Assembly (NCBI GenBank): GCA_018714105.1
Contig: DVNW01000021.1
Location: 1 to 63,899 of the forward strand
DNA: 63,899 bases
DNA from: Candidatus Faecicola pullistercoris
GTDB taxonomy: Bacteria; Bacillota; Clostridia; Christensenellales; CAG-917
Direction of reading: 5' to 3'
Below are positions 1 to 8,297 of the stretch, piece after piece. A model generated the notes under the pieces. The model worked only from the letters and a program-made list of their open reading frames with translations. It ran no database searches and was not told where the DNA came from. Each line of letters begins with the position of its first letter. The stretch's first letter is position 1. Made by a program: the position numbers and the translations under genes.

Positions 1-183
1 CAGTCAGGGGCCGACAAGGTGTTTTACATATCCTGCAATCCCGCCACGCTGGCGAGGGACCTGAAAACGCTTTGCGAGGTTTATAATATCGACAGGGTAA
101 CGCCCTTCGATATGTTCCCTCAAACCCGCCACGTGGAGACGCTGGTTTGTCTCGGAAGGCATATTGTAAGACGGGAAATATAG
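1..183 (+). CDS. rlmD: 23S rRNA (uracil-5-)-methyltransferase RlmD, C-terminal end (partial)
   Basis: This is the last 60 codons of a gene that begins before the window. The frame is open from base 1 to the TAG at 181-183. It carries the C-terminal motifs of the TrmA/RlmD (RumA) family: SCNPATLARDL, which includes the conserved S-C-N-P segment around the catalytic cysteine, and TPFDMFPQTRHVETL, the family's usual ending. These SAM-dependent enzymes make 5-methyluridine in 23S rRNA. The protein ends soon after HVETLV with the short tail CLGRHIVRREI. Bases 54-146 of this gene are repeated at 5582-5674 inside a different ORF. RlmD is preferred over TrmA because of the motif style, but the N-terminal half that would separate paralogues is not visible. 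Confidence 0.9.
   Translation, partial: QSGADKVFYISCNPATLARDLKTLCEVYNIDRVTPFDMFPQTRHVETLVCLGRHIVRREI
54..146 (+). repeat. rlmD 3'-end direct repeat, copy 1
   Basis: Bases 54-146 match 5582-5674 at 91 of 93 positions, and 54-134 match perfectly over 81 bp. The two differences, at 135 and 138, are both synonymous third-codon changes. The copy lies in frame inside rlmD and encodes RDLKTLCEVYNIDRVTPFDM and the following QTRHVETLV region. Confidence 0.95.
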
Positions 184-303
184 CGATCAGCGCGGAATCG
201 GCGGGGCCGTAAAGGCTTATCCGCGCGCGGAGCAAAGACTTTTTAAAAGCGCTTTGAGGATAATTTCGACAAAAGTTTAACATATTCCGGATAAAAACGC
301 TTA

Positions 304-333
304 TTGACTGCATAGGCGTTTTTTTGATATAAT
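304..333 (+). promoter_or_regulatory. promoter for the large lipoprotein gene
   Basis: TTGACT (304-309) and TATAAT (328-333) are separated by 18 bp and lie about 65 bp upstream of the ATG at 399. The rest of the 215-bp gap after rlmD shows no clear rho-independent terminator, only a short GC-rich palindrome near 221-230. Confidence 0.75.
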
Positions 334-398
334 GTATATAGCAGGCGTCCGAATCGACGGTTTCGGTTTAATTTAACGCTTGTATAAGGAAAGATATT

Positions 399-3300
399 AT
401 GAAAAAGAAAACTCTTATGATTATTTTGGTCGTCGCGGCGCTTATACCGCTGGCCGTTGTGTTCAGCTCGTGTACCAAGGGAGGTGCGCCCGCGGAAACG
501 GGAATAACCGTTTTCTTAAGCGGATCGCCTGTCGGCGCGGGGAACAACACAATAGAAATAACTTACGGAGACTATCAGAGCGCGGCCGACGTATTACAGG
601 ATTATATTACGGTTAACCTGGATTTCGACGACGGAAGCAAGCAGAGTCTGAGTCGCGGCGACGGAGGCTATTCCGTTGCGGGGCTTCCTCAGAGCCTCAA
701 AGCCAACGAGACGGGGTACGACCTGACCGTATCTTATAAGGATTATAAAGTCGGTATTAAACTCGTGGTTGGCAAGGCGCAGATAGATATGAGCGGCGTC
801 AGGTGGACTTACGGCGAGTTCGATTACGACGGCAAAGCGCACGGCGTCGAGCTTGACAATCTTCCCGACGGCGTAACGGCTTCGTATACGAACAACAGCA
901 AGACGGACGCGGGCGAATATACCGCCGTGGCTACTCTAAATTACGACAGCGAGAATTACAGTCTCGTAAACCTGACCGAAGAACTGTCGAAGCAGTGGAC
1001 CATCAACAAGGCGAGCATAGATATGTTTGCCGTAAGGTGGGGTGAGACCGTTTTCACTTACGACGGCAGCGCAAAGACGACCGAGCTTATAAACCTGCCC
1101 GACGGCATTACGGTAACCTATCGGGGGAATACGGCAACAGCCGCGGGCGAATATACCGCTACGGCGACGTTGGTTTACGACGAGAACAACTGCGAACCGG
1201 TGAACTTAAACTTCGAGCTTTCCAAATCGTGGAAAATCAATAAGGCCGTAATCGATTTAAGCGGAGCGCGCTGGAATTACGGCGGCAGCAATTTCGTTTA
1301 CGACCAAACCGAGAAAACGGTAACGATTACGGGGCTTCCCGCAGGCGTTACGGCGTCGTATACGGGCAACAGCCACACGAACGCAGGTCAATACACCGCG
1401 GTGGCCGCGCTCGATTACGACAGCCTGAATTATGTGCTTGCGAATCAGAATTTCGGCCTGACGCTCGAATGGGAAATACATAAAGCTCAAATCAGCGCGG
1501 GACAGGCAAGGTGGAATTATACCGAGGCCTTTACCTATGACGGCACGGAAAAGAGCGTTGCCGTTGTCGGTCTGCCCGAAGGGCTGACGGTAACGGGATA
1601 TAACGGAACGGCGGCCGCGACGAACGCTTCAACTTATACCGTCAGCCCGATATACGGATACGACGAACTGAATTATTCCGTAACGGGCGCGCCCGGGGAA
1701 CTTACCTGGACGATTAACAAGGCGGTAAATACCGTCAGCGGAAGTATCGTACTGTCTGACAGGGCTTACGGCGACGCCGCCGAGGCGCCCGCAGGTCTGA
1801 CGGCGGTTTACGGCGATATCGAATATAAATTCTTTACCAAAACCGACGACGGAGCCTACGCCGAAACAGCAGCTCCCACCGCTCTGACCGACGCAGGTAC
1901 TTATTACGTAGCGGGCTTTTCCTCGGGAGACGACAATTATACCGCGCAGCAAAGCGAGTATAAGGAGTTTGTCATTTACCCGAAAGAAGTACCCTTCGAT
2001 TTAATCGGCAGACCGTCAGTAAAACTGGACAGAAACAGCTTTATATACACGGGTGCGGAATTCGCGCCGGCCATACTTAATCTTCCCGACGACGGCACGG
2101 TTACGGTATCGGGCGATTTGGCCGCAACCGAAATAGGAAATTACGCGATAACCTTTGCTCTGAACGACAAAACCAACTACCGCTGGAAGCTTACGGACGG
2201 GCTTACGGCCGAGGACAGAACCGTGCCGTGGAGCATTATAGCTAATCCCGTCAAAATGACTTTGAACGGCATCGTTCTTTCGGACGACGAGTTCGAGGCT
2301 CTAAGCGAGCTGAACATCGGCGACGAATGGACGGTTACGGTTGAGTCGGGTTACGTCTGGTCGTTATACTACGAGTATAAGAACCACGAGACCGGCGACT
2401 TCGGTTCTTCGGTTACTTCGGATACCGGTTTTACCGTTTCGCCCGCATATTATTCCTTCGAGTTCAGAATAAGTAAAAACGGCGAAAGAGTTTACACCAA
2501 AACGGTATCGGTAAATCACGACGTTTTCGAAAACGTGACGGCGGGCGGCGTAGTTATGACGTTTGAACAGTTCGCGGCAAATCCCGCAGTCGAGTACGGC
2601 ACCGAAGTTTCTTTCAATCTGAAAGCGGAATATTCGGGCGTTTTCGCCTTCTCTCAGAACAATTTCGCAGTAACCGAAAATATAACGGTTGCAATTACCT
2701 ATGAAACGGCAGGCACGCCCAGAACGTACGCTACCGTTGAAATCGTCTGCCTGTTCGATCCCGTAGAGAGCATAACGATAGGCGAGAGTACGGTATCTTA
2801 TGAGGAGTTTATCGCCAATCCCGTTATCAGATACGGAGAGTACTTCACGCTTAACTTTAAACCCGGCTATGAAGGTTTTTACAGCTCGTGGTCGGAAGGC
2901 AGGCTGACCGAAGATGCGACCATATATATTTATTCCGGAAGCGGCGCGGAAGTTTTGCAATTTGACATGCTGTGCAATACGGATTTTCTTATAAACGTCA
3001 GGATAGGAGAACAGCTGTTGTCTTTTGACGAGCTGGCCGCCAGGAATACGGTTCTGCTGGGCGAAACTCTGTCGTTTACCGTAAACGAGGAATTTGCCGA
3101 CCTGTATAAAATCAGTATACGGGAAAATAACGAACAGGAAGATTTTGCAACCGGGGATTATTCTTTCGTTTTCGCGGACTTTTCGGACCGTTTGTTTATC
3201 AGTATACAAGACATGAGCGGCTCATGGCTGCCGTATAGTGTCAGCTTGAACTCCATTGTGATTGAAAACATAACTATCAACGGCAGGAGTTACGAACTTA

Positions 3301-5066
3301 ACAGCACTTATTTCAATTATGTCAAAGAACTCGGCGAAACCTCCTTCACGGTGGTTTTCGACGAGAAAGCGATAACGGATTACGAACTGTATTACAGTAC
3401 GGACCTCAATTCCGAAAGGGTTAGAATGACGCAGACTTCTATTACCTTGTCGGCGGCGGACATCGAAAGATATATGTACGTGTACCTTGCGGAAGATATG
3501 GGTGAAACTCAGGTGCTGTACTTAGAACTTGGCGACTTCACGCCCATAGATTCGGTCGTTTTATACAGTGCAGACGCATACAGCGACAATAACCCGAATA
3601 CCTGGTCGTCGGAATGGAGCGGAACGCCTGAACTGACGGTCAGAGGCGTTATCGAAAACGTCAAAGTAGTTTACAGAGAAGGATACGAGCATTGCACAAG
3701 CAGGATATTCGACGCACAGGGAACGGAGATTACCGATTTCACCCGGGCTGTCGGCGGCATTTATACCTTTAAGATATATCTTGGCGGCGAGGAAATTTAC
3801 AGTATCGATATTTATATCGCTTACGATATGTCTTTTGTGTTCCCCGATACCGACATACAAAACGTGGATGGTGCGGACGTGCCCGTACTGGTAACGACAT
3901 CGGCTACTCTAAGCAGAGAATTTGAGGATACCGATTTTTACAGCGGCCAGTCAATCACTTTTGACGGAGAGCCGACAAAGGCGCTGATCGCGGGGCAAAA
4001 CAAGGTTGACGTAGTTTATAAAGTCACCGTAAAAGACAGGGAATACACCTTTAATTTCCAATTGTTCGTCGAGTATAACCCGGAAGACGATCCGGCGAGC
4101 AATTACGTTAAAAGCATTGAAGCAGATTACGTCAGCCAATGGGGCGGCGTCAATACGGTAGGCATTAACAAATTCGAAGGCGTTACCCCCTCTTGGATTG
4201 ACCTTGCCGGCCTTTTAAGAATGTCCGGAGACGATATCCGTATCGAATTACTGGAAGGCAATACGCTTATATCCAAAAATCTTGTTATTTTAACCGAGGC
4301 AAACCGGTTGTCCTATATCGAATATACCGTTCTTACGGCGGCAGGCGACGAGAAAACTTACAGGGTATATTTAAATACCGGAGGCAGAGTGTCGGATAAC
4401 CTCAACGCCCGATTTACATTACAGGAAACGGGATCTTCCGTTAAGGACGTTACGGCGATGCTTAATGACGATACCCTTGTTATAGAGAAAATTAATTTGT
4501 CGGCCACGGTTAACATTATTACCGAGGACCCGTATACGTATCATAAATACTACTATAACGACGAATTGATTACAGACTTCTATTACGGACACCTGAATCT
4601 GAATAAAGCGGGCACTTATAAGATAGAAATAATATCCTCCGACAATACCGCTACGAGAACGGTTACGGTAATAGTTTCGGAATACAGCGCGCTGGTACTT
4701 GAAATGTTCTACGGCGAGGAAAGGCTGTATATAGAAGAAGGGAGCGACGCCCCCGGCGGTAACATGGAAATGTTTTTCGGAACGGACGGGAATCAGTGCT
4801 TCATCGGATATTTCGGAAACAAAAATCCCGAGGACGTCGGCACGGTTACGCTGAGCGGTCAATCCGTGTTTGCGGATAACATATTTATGCCGGATATGAC
4901 GCGCGTAACGGATTTTTCGGCAATAACGCTGCCGCTTATGACGGATGCCGACGGCTCGGTGACTCAGGTTGCGGGCGCCGAATATACCTATCTGAACATG
5001 TATATGGGGGACGGCATAACCATAAAACTGATTTTTGTGTTTGCCGAGGCGCCGATAACGGAATGA
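399..5066 (+). CDS. large repeat-rich surface lipoprotein with YDG/MBG-type repeats
   Basis: The product is 1555 aa. It starts with a lipoprotein signal peptide (KKK, hydrophobic core, lipobox FSSC with Cys25), so it should be anchored outside the membrane. Residues of about 126-527 hold five tandem repeats of 78-80 aa, beginning near 126, 204, 282, 362 and 441. Typical segments are TYDG, a LPxGVT-like strand, a T-N/A-A-G-x-Y-T-A turn, YDxxNY, and closing W-x-I-x-KA. This is the pattern of YDG/MBG beta-sandwich repeats found in bacterial surface proteins. A second, unrelated repeat family follows from about 620. No catalytic motif or cell-wall sorting signal is visible. The gene is monocistronic, with its own promoter and a terminator at 5139-5168. 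A role in adhesion or matrix binding is inference. Confidence 0.85.
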   Translation: MKKKTLMIILVVAALIPLAVVFSSCTKGGAPAETGITVFLSGSPVGAGNNTIEITYGDYQSAADVLQDYITVNLDFDDGSKQSLSRGDGGYSVAGLPQSLKANETGYDLTVSYKDYKVGIKLVVGKAQIDMSGVRWTYGEFDYDGKAHGVELDNLPDGVTASYTNNSKTDAGEYTAVATLNYDSENYSLVNLTEELSKQWTINKASIDMFAVRWGETVFTYDGSAKTTELINLPDGITVTYRGNTATAAGEYTATATLVYDENNCEPVNLNFELSKSWKINKAVIDLSGARWNYGGSNFVYDQTEKTVTITGLPAGVTASYTGNSHTNAGQYTAVAALDYDSLNYVLANQNFGLTLEWEIHKAQISAGQARWNYTEAFTYDGTEKSVAVVGLPEGLTVTGYNGTAAATNASTYTVSPIYGYDELNYSVTGAPGELTWTINKAVNTVSGSIVLSDRAYGDAAEAPAGLTAVYGDIEYKFFTKTDDGAYAETAAPTALTDAGTYYVAGFSSGDDNYTAQQSEYKEFVIYPKEVPFDLIGRPSVKLDRNSFIYTGAEFAPAILNLPDDGTVTVSGDLAATEIGNYAITFALNDKTNYRWKLTDGLTAEDRTVPWSIIANPVKMTLNGIVLSDDEFEALSELNIGDEWTVTVESGYVWSLYYEYKNHETGDFGSSVTSDTGFTVSPAYYSFEFRISKNGERVYTKTVSVNHDVFENVTAGGVVMTFEQFAANPAVEYGTEVSFNLKAEYSGVFAFSQNNFAVTENITVAITYETAGTPRTYATVEIVCLFDPVESITIGESTVSYEEFIANPVIRYGEYFTLNFKPGYEGFYSSWSEGRLTEDATIYIYSGSGAEVLQFDMLCNTDFLINVRIGEQLLSFDELAARNTVLLGETLSFTVNEEFADLYKISIRENNEQEDFATGDYSFVFADFSDRLFISIQDMSGSWLPYSVSLNSIVIENITINGRSYELNSTYFNYVKELGETSFTVVFDEKAITDYELYYSTDLNSERVRMTQTSITLSAADIERYMYVYLAEDMGETQVLYLELGDFTPIDSVVLYSADAYSDNNPNTWSSEWSGTPELTVRGVIENVKVVYREGYEHCTSRIFDAQGTEITDFTRAVGGIYTFKIYLGGEEIYSIDIYIAYDMSFVFPDTDIQNVDGADVPVLVTTSATLSREFEDTDFYSGQSITFDGEPTKALIAGQNKVDVVYKVTVKDREYTFNFQLFVEYNPEDDPASNYVKSIEADYVSQWGGVNTVGINKFEGVTPSWIDLAGLLRMSGDDIRIELLEGNTLISKNLVILTEANRLSYIEYTVLTAAGDEKTYRVYLNTGGRVSDNLNARFTLQETGSSVKDVTAMLNDDTLVIEKINLSATVNIITEDPYTYHKYYYNDELITDFYYGHLNLNKAGTYKIEIISSDNTATRTVTVIVSEYSALVLEMFYGEERLYIEEGSDAPGGNMEMFFGTDGNQCFIGYFGNKNPEDVGTVTLSGQSVFADNIFMPDMTRVTDFSAITLPLMTDADGSVTQVAGAEYTYLNMYMGDGITIKLIFVFAEAPITE
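774..1985 (+). repeat. five tandem YDG/MBG-like protein repeats
   Basis: The repeat units begin at the KA codons near 774, 1008, 1242, 1482 and 1719, a period of 234-240 bp. Each encodes an Ig-like beta-sandwich of about 78-80 aa that opens with KA-x-I-x and closes on a W-x-I-x-K strand. The fifth unit is more divergent (SIVLSDRAYGD). Confidence 0.8.
2250..3370 (+). repeat. second protein repeat family in the lipoprotein
   Basis: Five related segments of about 76-91 aa begin near residues 620, 711, 789, 865 and 955. Their openings are MTLNGIVLSDDEF, VTAGGVVMTFEQF, ITIGESTVSYEEF, VRIGEQLLSFDEL and ITINGRSYELNSTYF. Each is followed by a G-E/D-x-(W/F/Y/L)-x-(V/F/L) strand. I do not recognise this family. 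Confidence 0.6.
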
Positions 5067-5138
5067 GATAGCATGTCAGAAAGACCGCAATGCCTACCGG
5101 CAGAGCAGGCAGGGCGGTATTGATTAAAACGGTTAAAG

Positions 5139-5168
5139 CAGGCGAAGGTTAATCTTTCGCCTGTTTTA
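5139..5168 (+). terminator. rho-independent terminator of the lipoprotein gene
   Basis: The stem caggcgaa / ttcgcctg encloses a 9-nt loop and is followed by ttttat. Confidence 0.75.
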
Positions 5169-5415
5169 TCGTAAGGCGGTTATGCCGAGGGTATTAAAGC
5201 CCTCGCTGAACAAGTGCTTATATGCCGTTTTTACTTGTTTCTGCCGCGCTCCGAAAAGGATAATTTATGTAAAATATCGTTTAATATTTTATTTTTTCAG
5301 TCGTTTCACGGCAAGCGTATAAACCGTATAAACAGGAGCGGGCGGGATTTAAATGTTAAAAAATGTCCCGTATTACCATAAAATTGCCGTTTCAGGGAAA
5401 AGTTTTATAAAAAAT

Positions 5416-5444
5416 TTGCCTTTGATTTATTCTTATAATATAAT
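5416..5444 (+). promoter_or_regulatory. promoter for the rlmD-tail fusion ORF
   Basis: TTGCCT (5416-5421) and TATAAT (5439-5444) are separated by 17 bp. The spacing to the ATG at 5475 leaves room for a short leader with an AAGGAAGGG ribosome-binding site. Confidence 0.65.
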
Positions 5445-5474
5445 TTTTTTATCAGGATAAGGAAGGGAAACAAT

Positions 5475-6002
5475 ATGGACGAAAACGCAAACACCGTCAG
5501 GGCCGAAGAGCAGATCTGTCAGAGTGGCGTCAACTGCGTGCCTTTTAAGGAAAAAGCGGCTTTTTGCTTTGCTGCGCTGATGAGGGACCTGAAAACGCTT
5601 TGCGAGGTTTATAATATCGACAGGGTAACGCCCTTCGATATGTTCCCTCAAACCCGCCACGTTGAAACGCTGGTGGTATTATCCCACAAAAAGCCCGATT
5701 CGCATATCGAAGTAAAAATTGACTTCGACAATACGTCTCTTGATAAGTCGGCAATAGCCGAACGAGCAGAGAAAAGAAAGCCCAAAGACAAGCCGACTTA
5801 TAAGGATATACAGGATTGGGTGGAGAAAAACTACGGTTTTAAGGTGCACACCGCTTACATTGCAGAAGTGAAGAGAAATGAGGGACTACCAATGTACGAC
5901 GCACCCAACGCCGTGGAAGAATTAAAGCGTCCTCGTTCACATCCAACGGCGGAAATGGTAAAGGCGATAAAAGACGCTCTTAAACACTTTGGGATAATTT
6001 AA
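5475..6002 (+). CDS. chimeric ORF: RlmD C-terminal fragment fused to a tail domain
   Basis: The product is 175 aa in three parts. Residues 1-35 have no match I know. Residues 37-67 are a near-exact copy of the end of RlmD (…TPFDMFPQTRHVETLV), encoded by the 93-bp repeat of the gene at the window start. Residues 68-175 are a lysine-rich tail (ending …YIAEVKRNEGLPMYDAP and DALKHFGII). From memory, tails of this type follow HVET in RlmD homologues of gut Firmicutes; this was not checked. The SAM-binding and catalytic parts of RlmD are missing, so it cannot methylate rRNA. The base composition becomes AT-richer immediately after the repeat. It may be a truncated allele, a recombination junction or a small expressed protein. 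It has a promoter and a good ribosome-binding site. Confidence 0.6.
   Translation: MDENANTVRAEEQICQSGVNCVPFKEKAAFCFAALMRDLKTLCEVYNIDRVTPFDMFPQTRHVETLVVLSHKKPDSHIEVKIDFDNTSLDKSAIAERAEKRKPKDKPTYKDIQDWVEKNYGFKVHTAYIAEVKRNEGLPMYDAPNAVEELKRPRSHPTAEMVKAIKDALKHFGII
5582..5674 (+). repeat. rlmD 3'-end direct repeat, copy 2
   Basis: Copy of 54-146 with an offset of 5528 bp and two synonymous differences (5663 and 5666). To its left the sequence departs from rlmD just before the R-D codons. To its right it passes directly into AT-rich foreign-looking sequence. Confidence 0.95.
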
Positions 6003-6192
6003 TAAGAATCCTGAGTTGCAATATCTTGCATTAAAAGAGTTTAATGCTAAGCAAAGGTTGACAAAAAGGCTGTCCCGTCAAAAAGGATTTAAGGATATGA
6101 CGATGGCGGAATTTAACGAGAAAATCAATCAATTGATTGATGCTAAGGACGAAGAAGAATTTAATAGGATTTTGAAGTCTATACAAAAATAA
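5998..6192 (+). pseudogene. 5'-truncated ORF remnant
   Basis: An open frame runs from just after a stop at 5995 to TAA at 6190-6192. It encodes a charged helical segment (KEFNAKQRLTKRLSRQKGF, then MAEFNEKINQLIDAKDEEEF). No convincing ribosome-binding site precedes the possible starts (TTG 6016, ATG 6097). It looks like the C-terminal end of a larger, perhaps plasmid- or element-borne, protein whose 5' part is gone. The family is not identified. Confidence 0.4.
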
Positions 6193-6211
6193 GAGGAGAA
6201 GGAGTAAAATA

Positions 6212-7294
6212 ATGAAGAAGTTTTTAGTAATAGTGTTATCGGTGTTTATGATGATAGGGGCAAGTGCGAGTTTAACCGCCTGCAACGAGAATAGCAATCC
6301 GCCCGAAACGGTGACGATAACAGACATGGAGGGGACGAAAGTAACCATTCCTACGGACGTGGACAAGGTAGCGTGCATTTCGCCTTCCGCAACCGACTTG
6401 ATGATTGCTTTTGGGCTTGGTGATAAAATTGTAGGAACGTATCGTTCCTTTACGTATAATCCTTGGGCTGCAGAGATTTATCCAAATGCGGCAAACTTTA
6501 AGGGATATAGTTATAGCGTTGCGGCAGAAGAATTGCTTGCTGATGGCATAGACCTTGTTATCATCCAAAACACAGAAAACGCCGAGGCATTTAGAAATGC
6601 AGGGATTCCCGTAGTTGCAGTGCACCAATACTCGCCGAACGGAGCTTTTGATGAAGAAGTATATGAAGTTGCGGAGCTTTTGGGAGATATTTTCGGCGGT
6701 GAGGCAAAGACAAAAGCCGACGCTTGGATAAAAGAAGTTAAAGATACGATTACGGAAATTAAAACGGCGATTGGCAAAACGAATAGTGAAAAAGCAGTTT
6801 ATTACGTAAACGGGGAAAAGCAAAAAGGGTTGTATTATTCCGACGGCGGGAACTCTATGATTTCGCGAATTTTTGACGTGGCAAACGTGAGACTTGCGAC
6901 GGAAAAATACGAGGTCTTGAACGTACATAAAGTATCGGATGAAGAAATGGTAGCTCTTAATCCCCACGCAATGCTAATCGGCGGTGCATATCAAAACTAT
7001 CTCATGGACCAGCTTGATAACTCTCCCGTTTGGTCGGCTTTGGAATGTAACCAGCAAGGTAGAGTTTATCGTATTCCCGTTGCAATGGTCGGCATTGAAA
7101 ACGTAAGCGCGGAAACACCCGTTATGCTCAAATACGTAGCAAGCTTATTTAATCCATCTTACGAGTTTGATATGAAGACGGAATTGAAAGCAAATATCAA
7201 AAAGTATTTCGGCTACGATCTTACCGATGGCGACGTTGAAAATATGTGCAATGCATTAACTAAAAACGGAGAAGTAATGGTAAATGCAGAGTGA
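6212..7294 (+). CDS. iron-complex/corrinoid-type ABC transporter substrate-binding lipoprotein
   Basis: The product is 360 aa. The lipoprotein signal has lipobox LTAC (Cys24). After it comes the start of the BtuF/FhuD/FecB-like class III binding-protein fold: a TITDMEGTKVTIP strand, then VACISPSATDLMIAFGLGDKIVG, a pattern typical of PF01497. Later come ELLADGIDLVI and LNPHAMLIGG. It should capture an iron complex, heme or corrinoid at the outer membrane face and pass it to the permease. The substrate cannot be told from sequence. It overlaps the permease gene by 11 bp. The ribosome-binding site is GAGGAGAAGGAG upstream of 6212. The gene is AT-richer than flanking chromosomal genes. Confidence 0.88.
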   Translation: MKKFLVIVLSVFMMIGASASLTACNENSNPPETVTITDMEGTKVTIPTDVDKVACISPSATDLMIAFGLGDKIVGTYRSFTYNPWAAEIYPNAANFKGYSYSVAAEELLADGIDLVIIQNTENAEAFRNAGIPVVAVHQYSPNGAFDEEVYEVAELLGDIFGGEAKTKADAWIKEVKDTITEIKTAIGKTNSEKAVYYVNGEKQKGLYYSDGGNSMISRIFDVANVRLATEKYEVLNVHKVSDEEMVALNPHAMLIGGAYQNYLMDQLDNSPVWSALECNQQGRVYRIPVAMVGIENVSAETPVMLKYVASLFNPSYEFDMKTELKANIKKYFGYDLTDGDVENMCNALTKNGEVMVNAE

Positions 7295-8297
7295 GTACCA
7301 TAAAAGCAAAAAAAAGTTTATAATATCGGTCTTAATATTGTCTGCGCTCATAGTGATATTATTTTTTGTCTCTATGAGCGTGGGGCGGTATAGAATATCG
7401 TTTCCAGACGTCATAAAGTATTTCACAGGACAAACTGTACCTGAACTATCGGCAAGGGTGATTGCCTATTTAAGATTGCCAAGAACGTTATTGGCAGCGC
7501 TTGTTGGTTGCGCTTTAGCTGTTTCGGGCGCGATTTATCAAAGCGCCTTTAATAATAAACTTGTTTCTCCCGATTTGCTCGGTGTTTCTTCGGGCGCAAG
7601 CGTTGGCGCATGCTTTGCGATTTTGCTTGGTCTGTCGGGTGTGTTCATTAGCTTGTTTTCCTTTGCGATGGGTTTTATTGCAGTTATTTTAACCGTTTTA
7701 ATTGCAAAGATTTTCAAAAATAAATCTAACGTTGTGTTATTGCTTTCGGGTATTGCAGTTGGTGGATTAATGTCGTCTGGAGTAGGGCTTATGAAGTATC
7801 TTGCCGACGATGAGATGAAACTTGCCGAAATGACGTATTGGTTGCTTGGTGATTTATCTGGAACGACAATGAAAGAAGTATGGATTATGCTTCCAATTGT
7901 TGTGGCAAGTTGCGTCGTTACGGTTTTAACGTCTTGGCGGGTAAATATCGTATCTCTTGGGGCAAAAGAATCCAAAGCGTTGGGCATTAACTATAAAGCA
8001 AATATGGGCATTTTGATTGGAATTGCTACGCTTTTAACGGCAGGCGCAGTATCGGTGAGTGGTACAATTGGGTGGATAGGTTTGGTAATTCCAAACGTGG
8101 TACGACTGATTGTGGGGAGTGATAACAAAAAGGTTTTACCACTTTCTATGCTGTCGGGTGCAGCGTTTATGGTTATTGTGGATATGCTAGCTAGAACGCT
8201 TGCGCCGAATGAAATTCCGTTAAGTGTCATTACAGGCATTATAGGAACACCATTGTTTATCTATGCGATTTTCAAAAGGAGGAAGGAACTTCAATGA
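7284..8297 (+). CDS. FecCD/BtuC-family ABC transporter permease
   Basis: The product is 337 aa with about ten hydrophobic segments. It contains family landmarks: RLPRTLLAALVGCALAVSG, YQSAFNNKLVSPDLLGVSSG and SGTIGWIGLVIPNVVRLIVG. It forms the membrane channel for an iron-complex or vitamin B12-type importer, normally as a homodimer. Its start overlaps the binding-protein gene and its end overlaps the ATPase gene (ATGA), so the three genes are a translationally coupled operon. Length is normal for the family. Confidence 0.92.
   Translation: MQSEYHKSKKKFIISVLILSALIVILFFVSMSVGRYRISFPDVIKYFTGQTVPELSARVIAYLRLPRTLLAALVGCALAVSGAIYQSAFNNKLVSPDLLGVSSGASVGACFAILLGLSGVFISLFSFAMGFIAVILTVLIAKIFKNKSNVVLLLSGIAVGGLMSSGVGLMKYLADDEMKLAEMTYWLLGDLSGTTMKEVWIMLPIVVASCVVTVLTSWRVNIVSLGAKESKALGINYKANMGILIGIATLLTAGAVSVSGTIGWIGLVIPNVVRLIVGSDNKKVLPLSMLSGAAFMVIVDMLARTLAPNEIPLSVITGIIGTPLFIYAIFKRRKELQ

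Larger units (their letters stand above)
5067..5474 (+). other. 408-bp intergenic region
   Basis: Apart from the terminator at 5139-5168 and a promoter at 5416-5444, I see only a short inverted repeat (cgaggg/ccctcg near 5186-5204) and AT-rich DNA. No plausible gene or RNA is visible. Confidence 0.6.

Noticed and set aside
184..398. Terminator for rlmD at the GC-rich palindrome near 221-230
   Set aside because: The palindrome has no proper loop and no adjacent T tract.
2364..3209. Long minus-strand open frame (281 aa) opposite the lipoprotein gene
   Set aside because: No ribosome-binding site or family features, and a basic, low-complexity product. It mirrors codon bias of the real gene on the other strand.
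6003..6211. Cobalamin riboswitch upstream of the BtuFCD-like importer
   Set aside because: The region is a coding-like open frame and shows no B12-box-like conserved element that I can identify.
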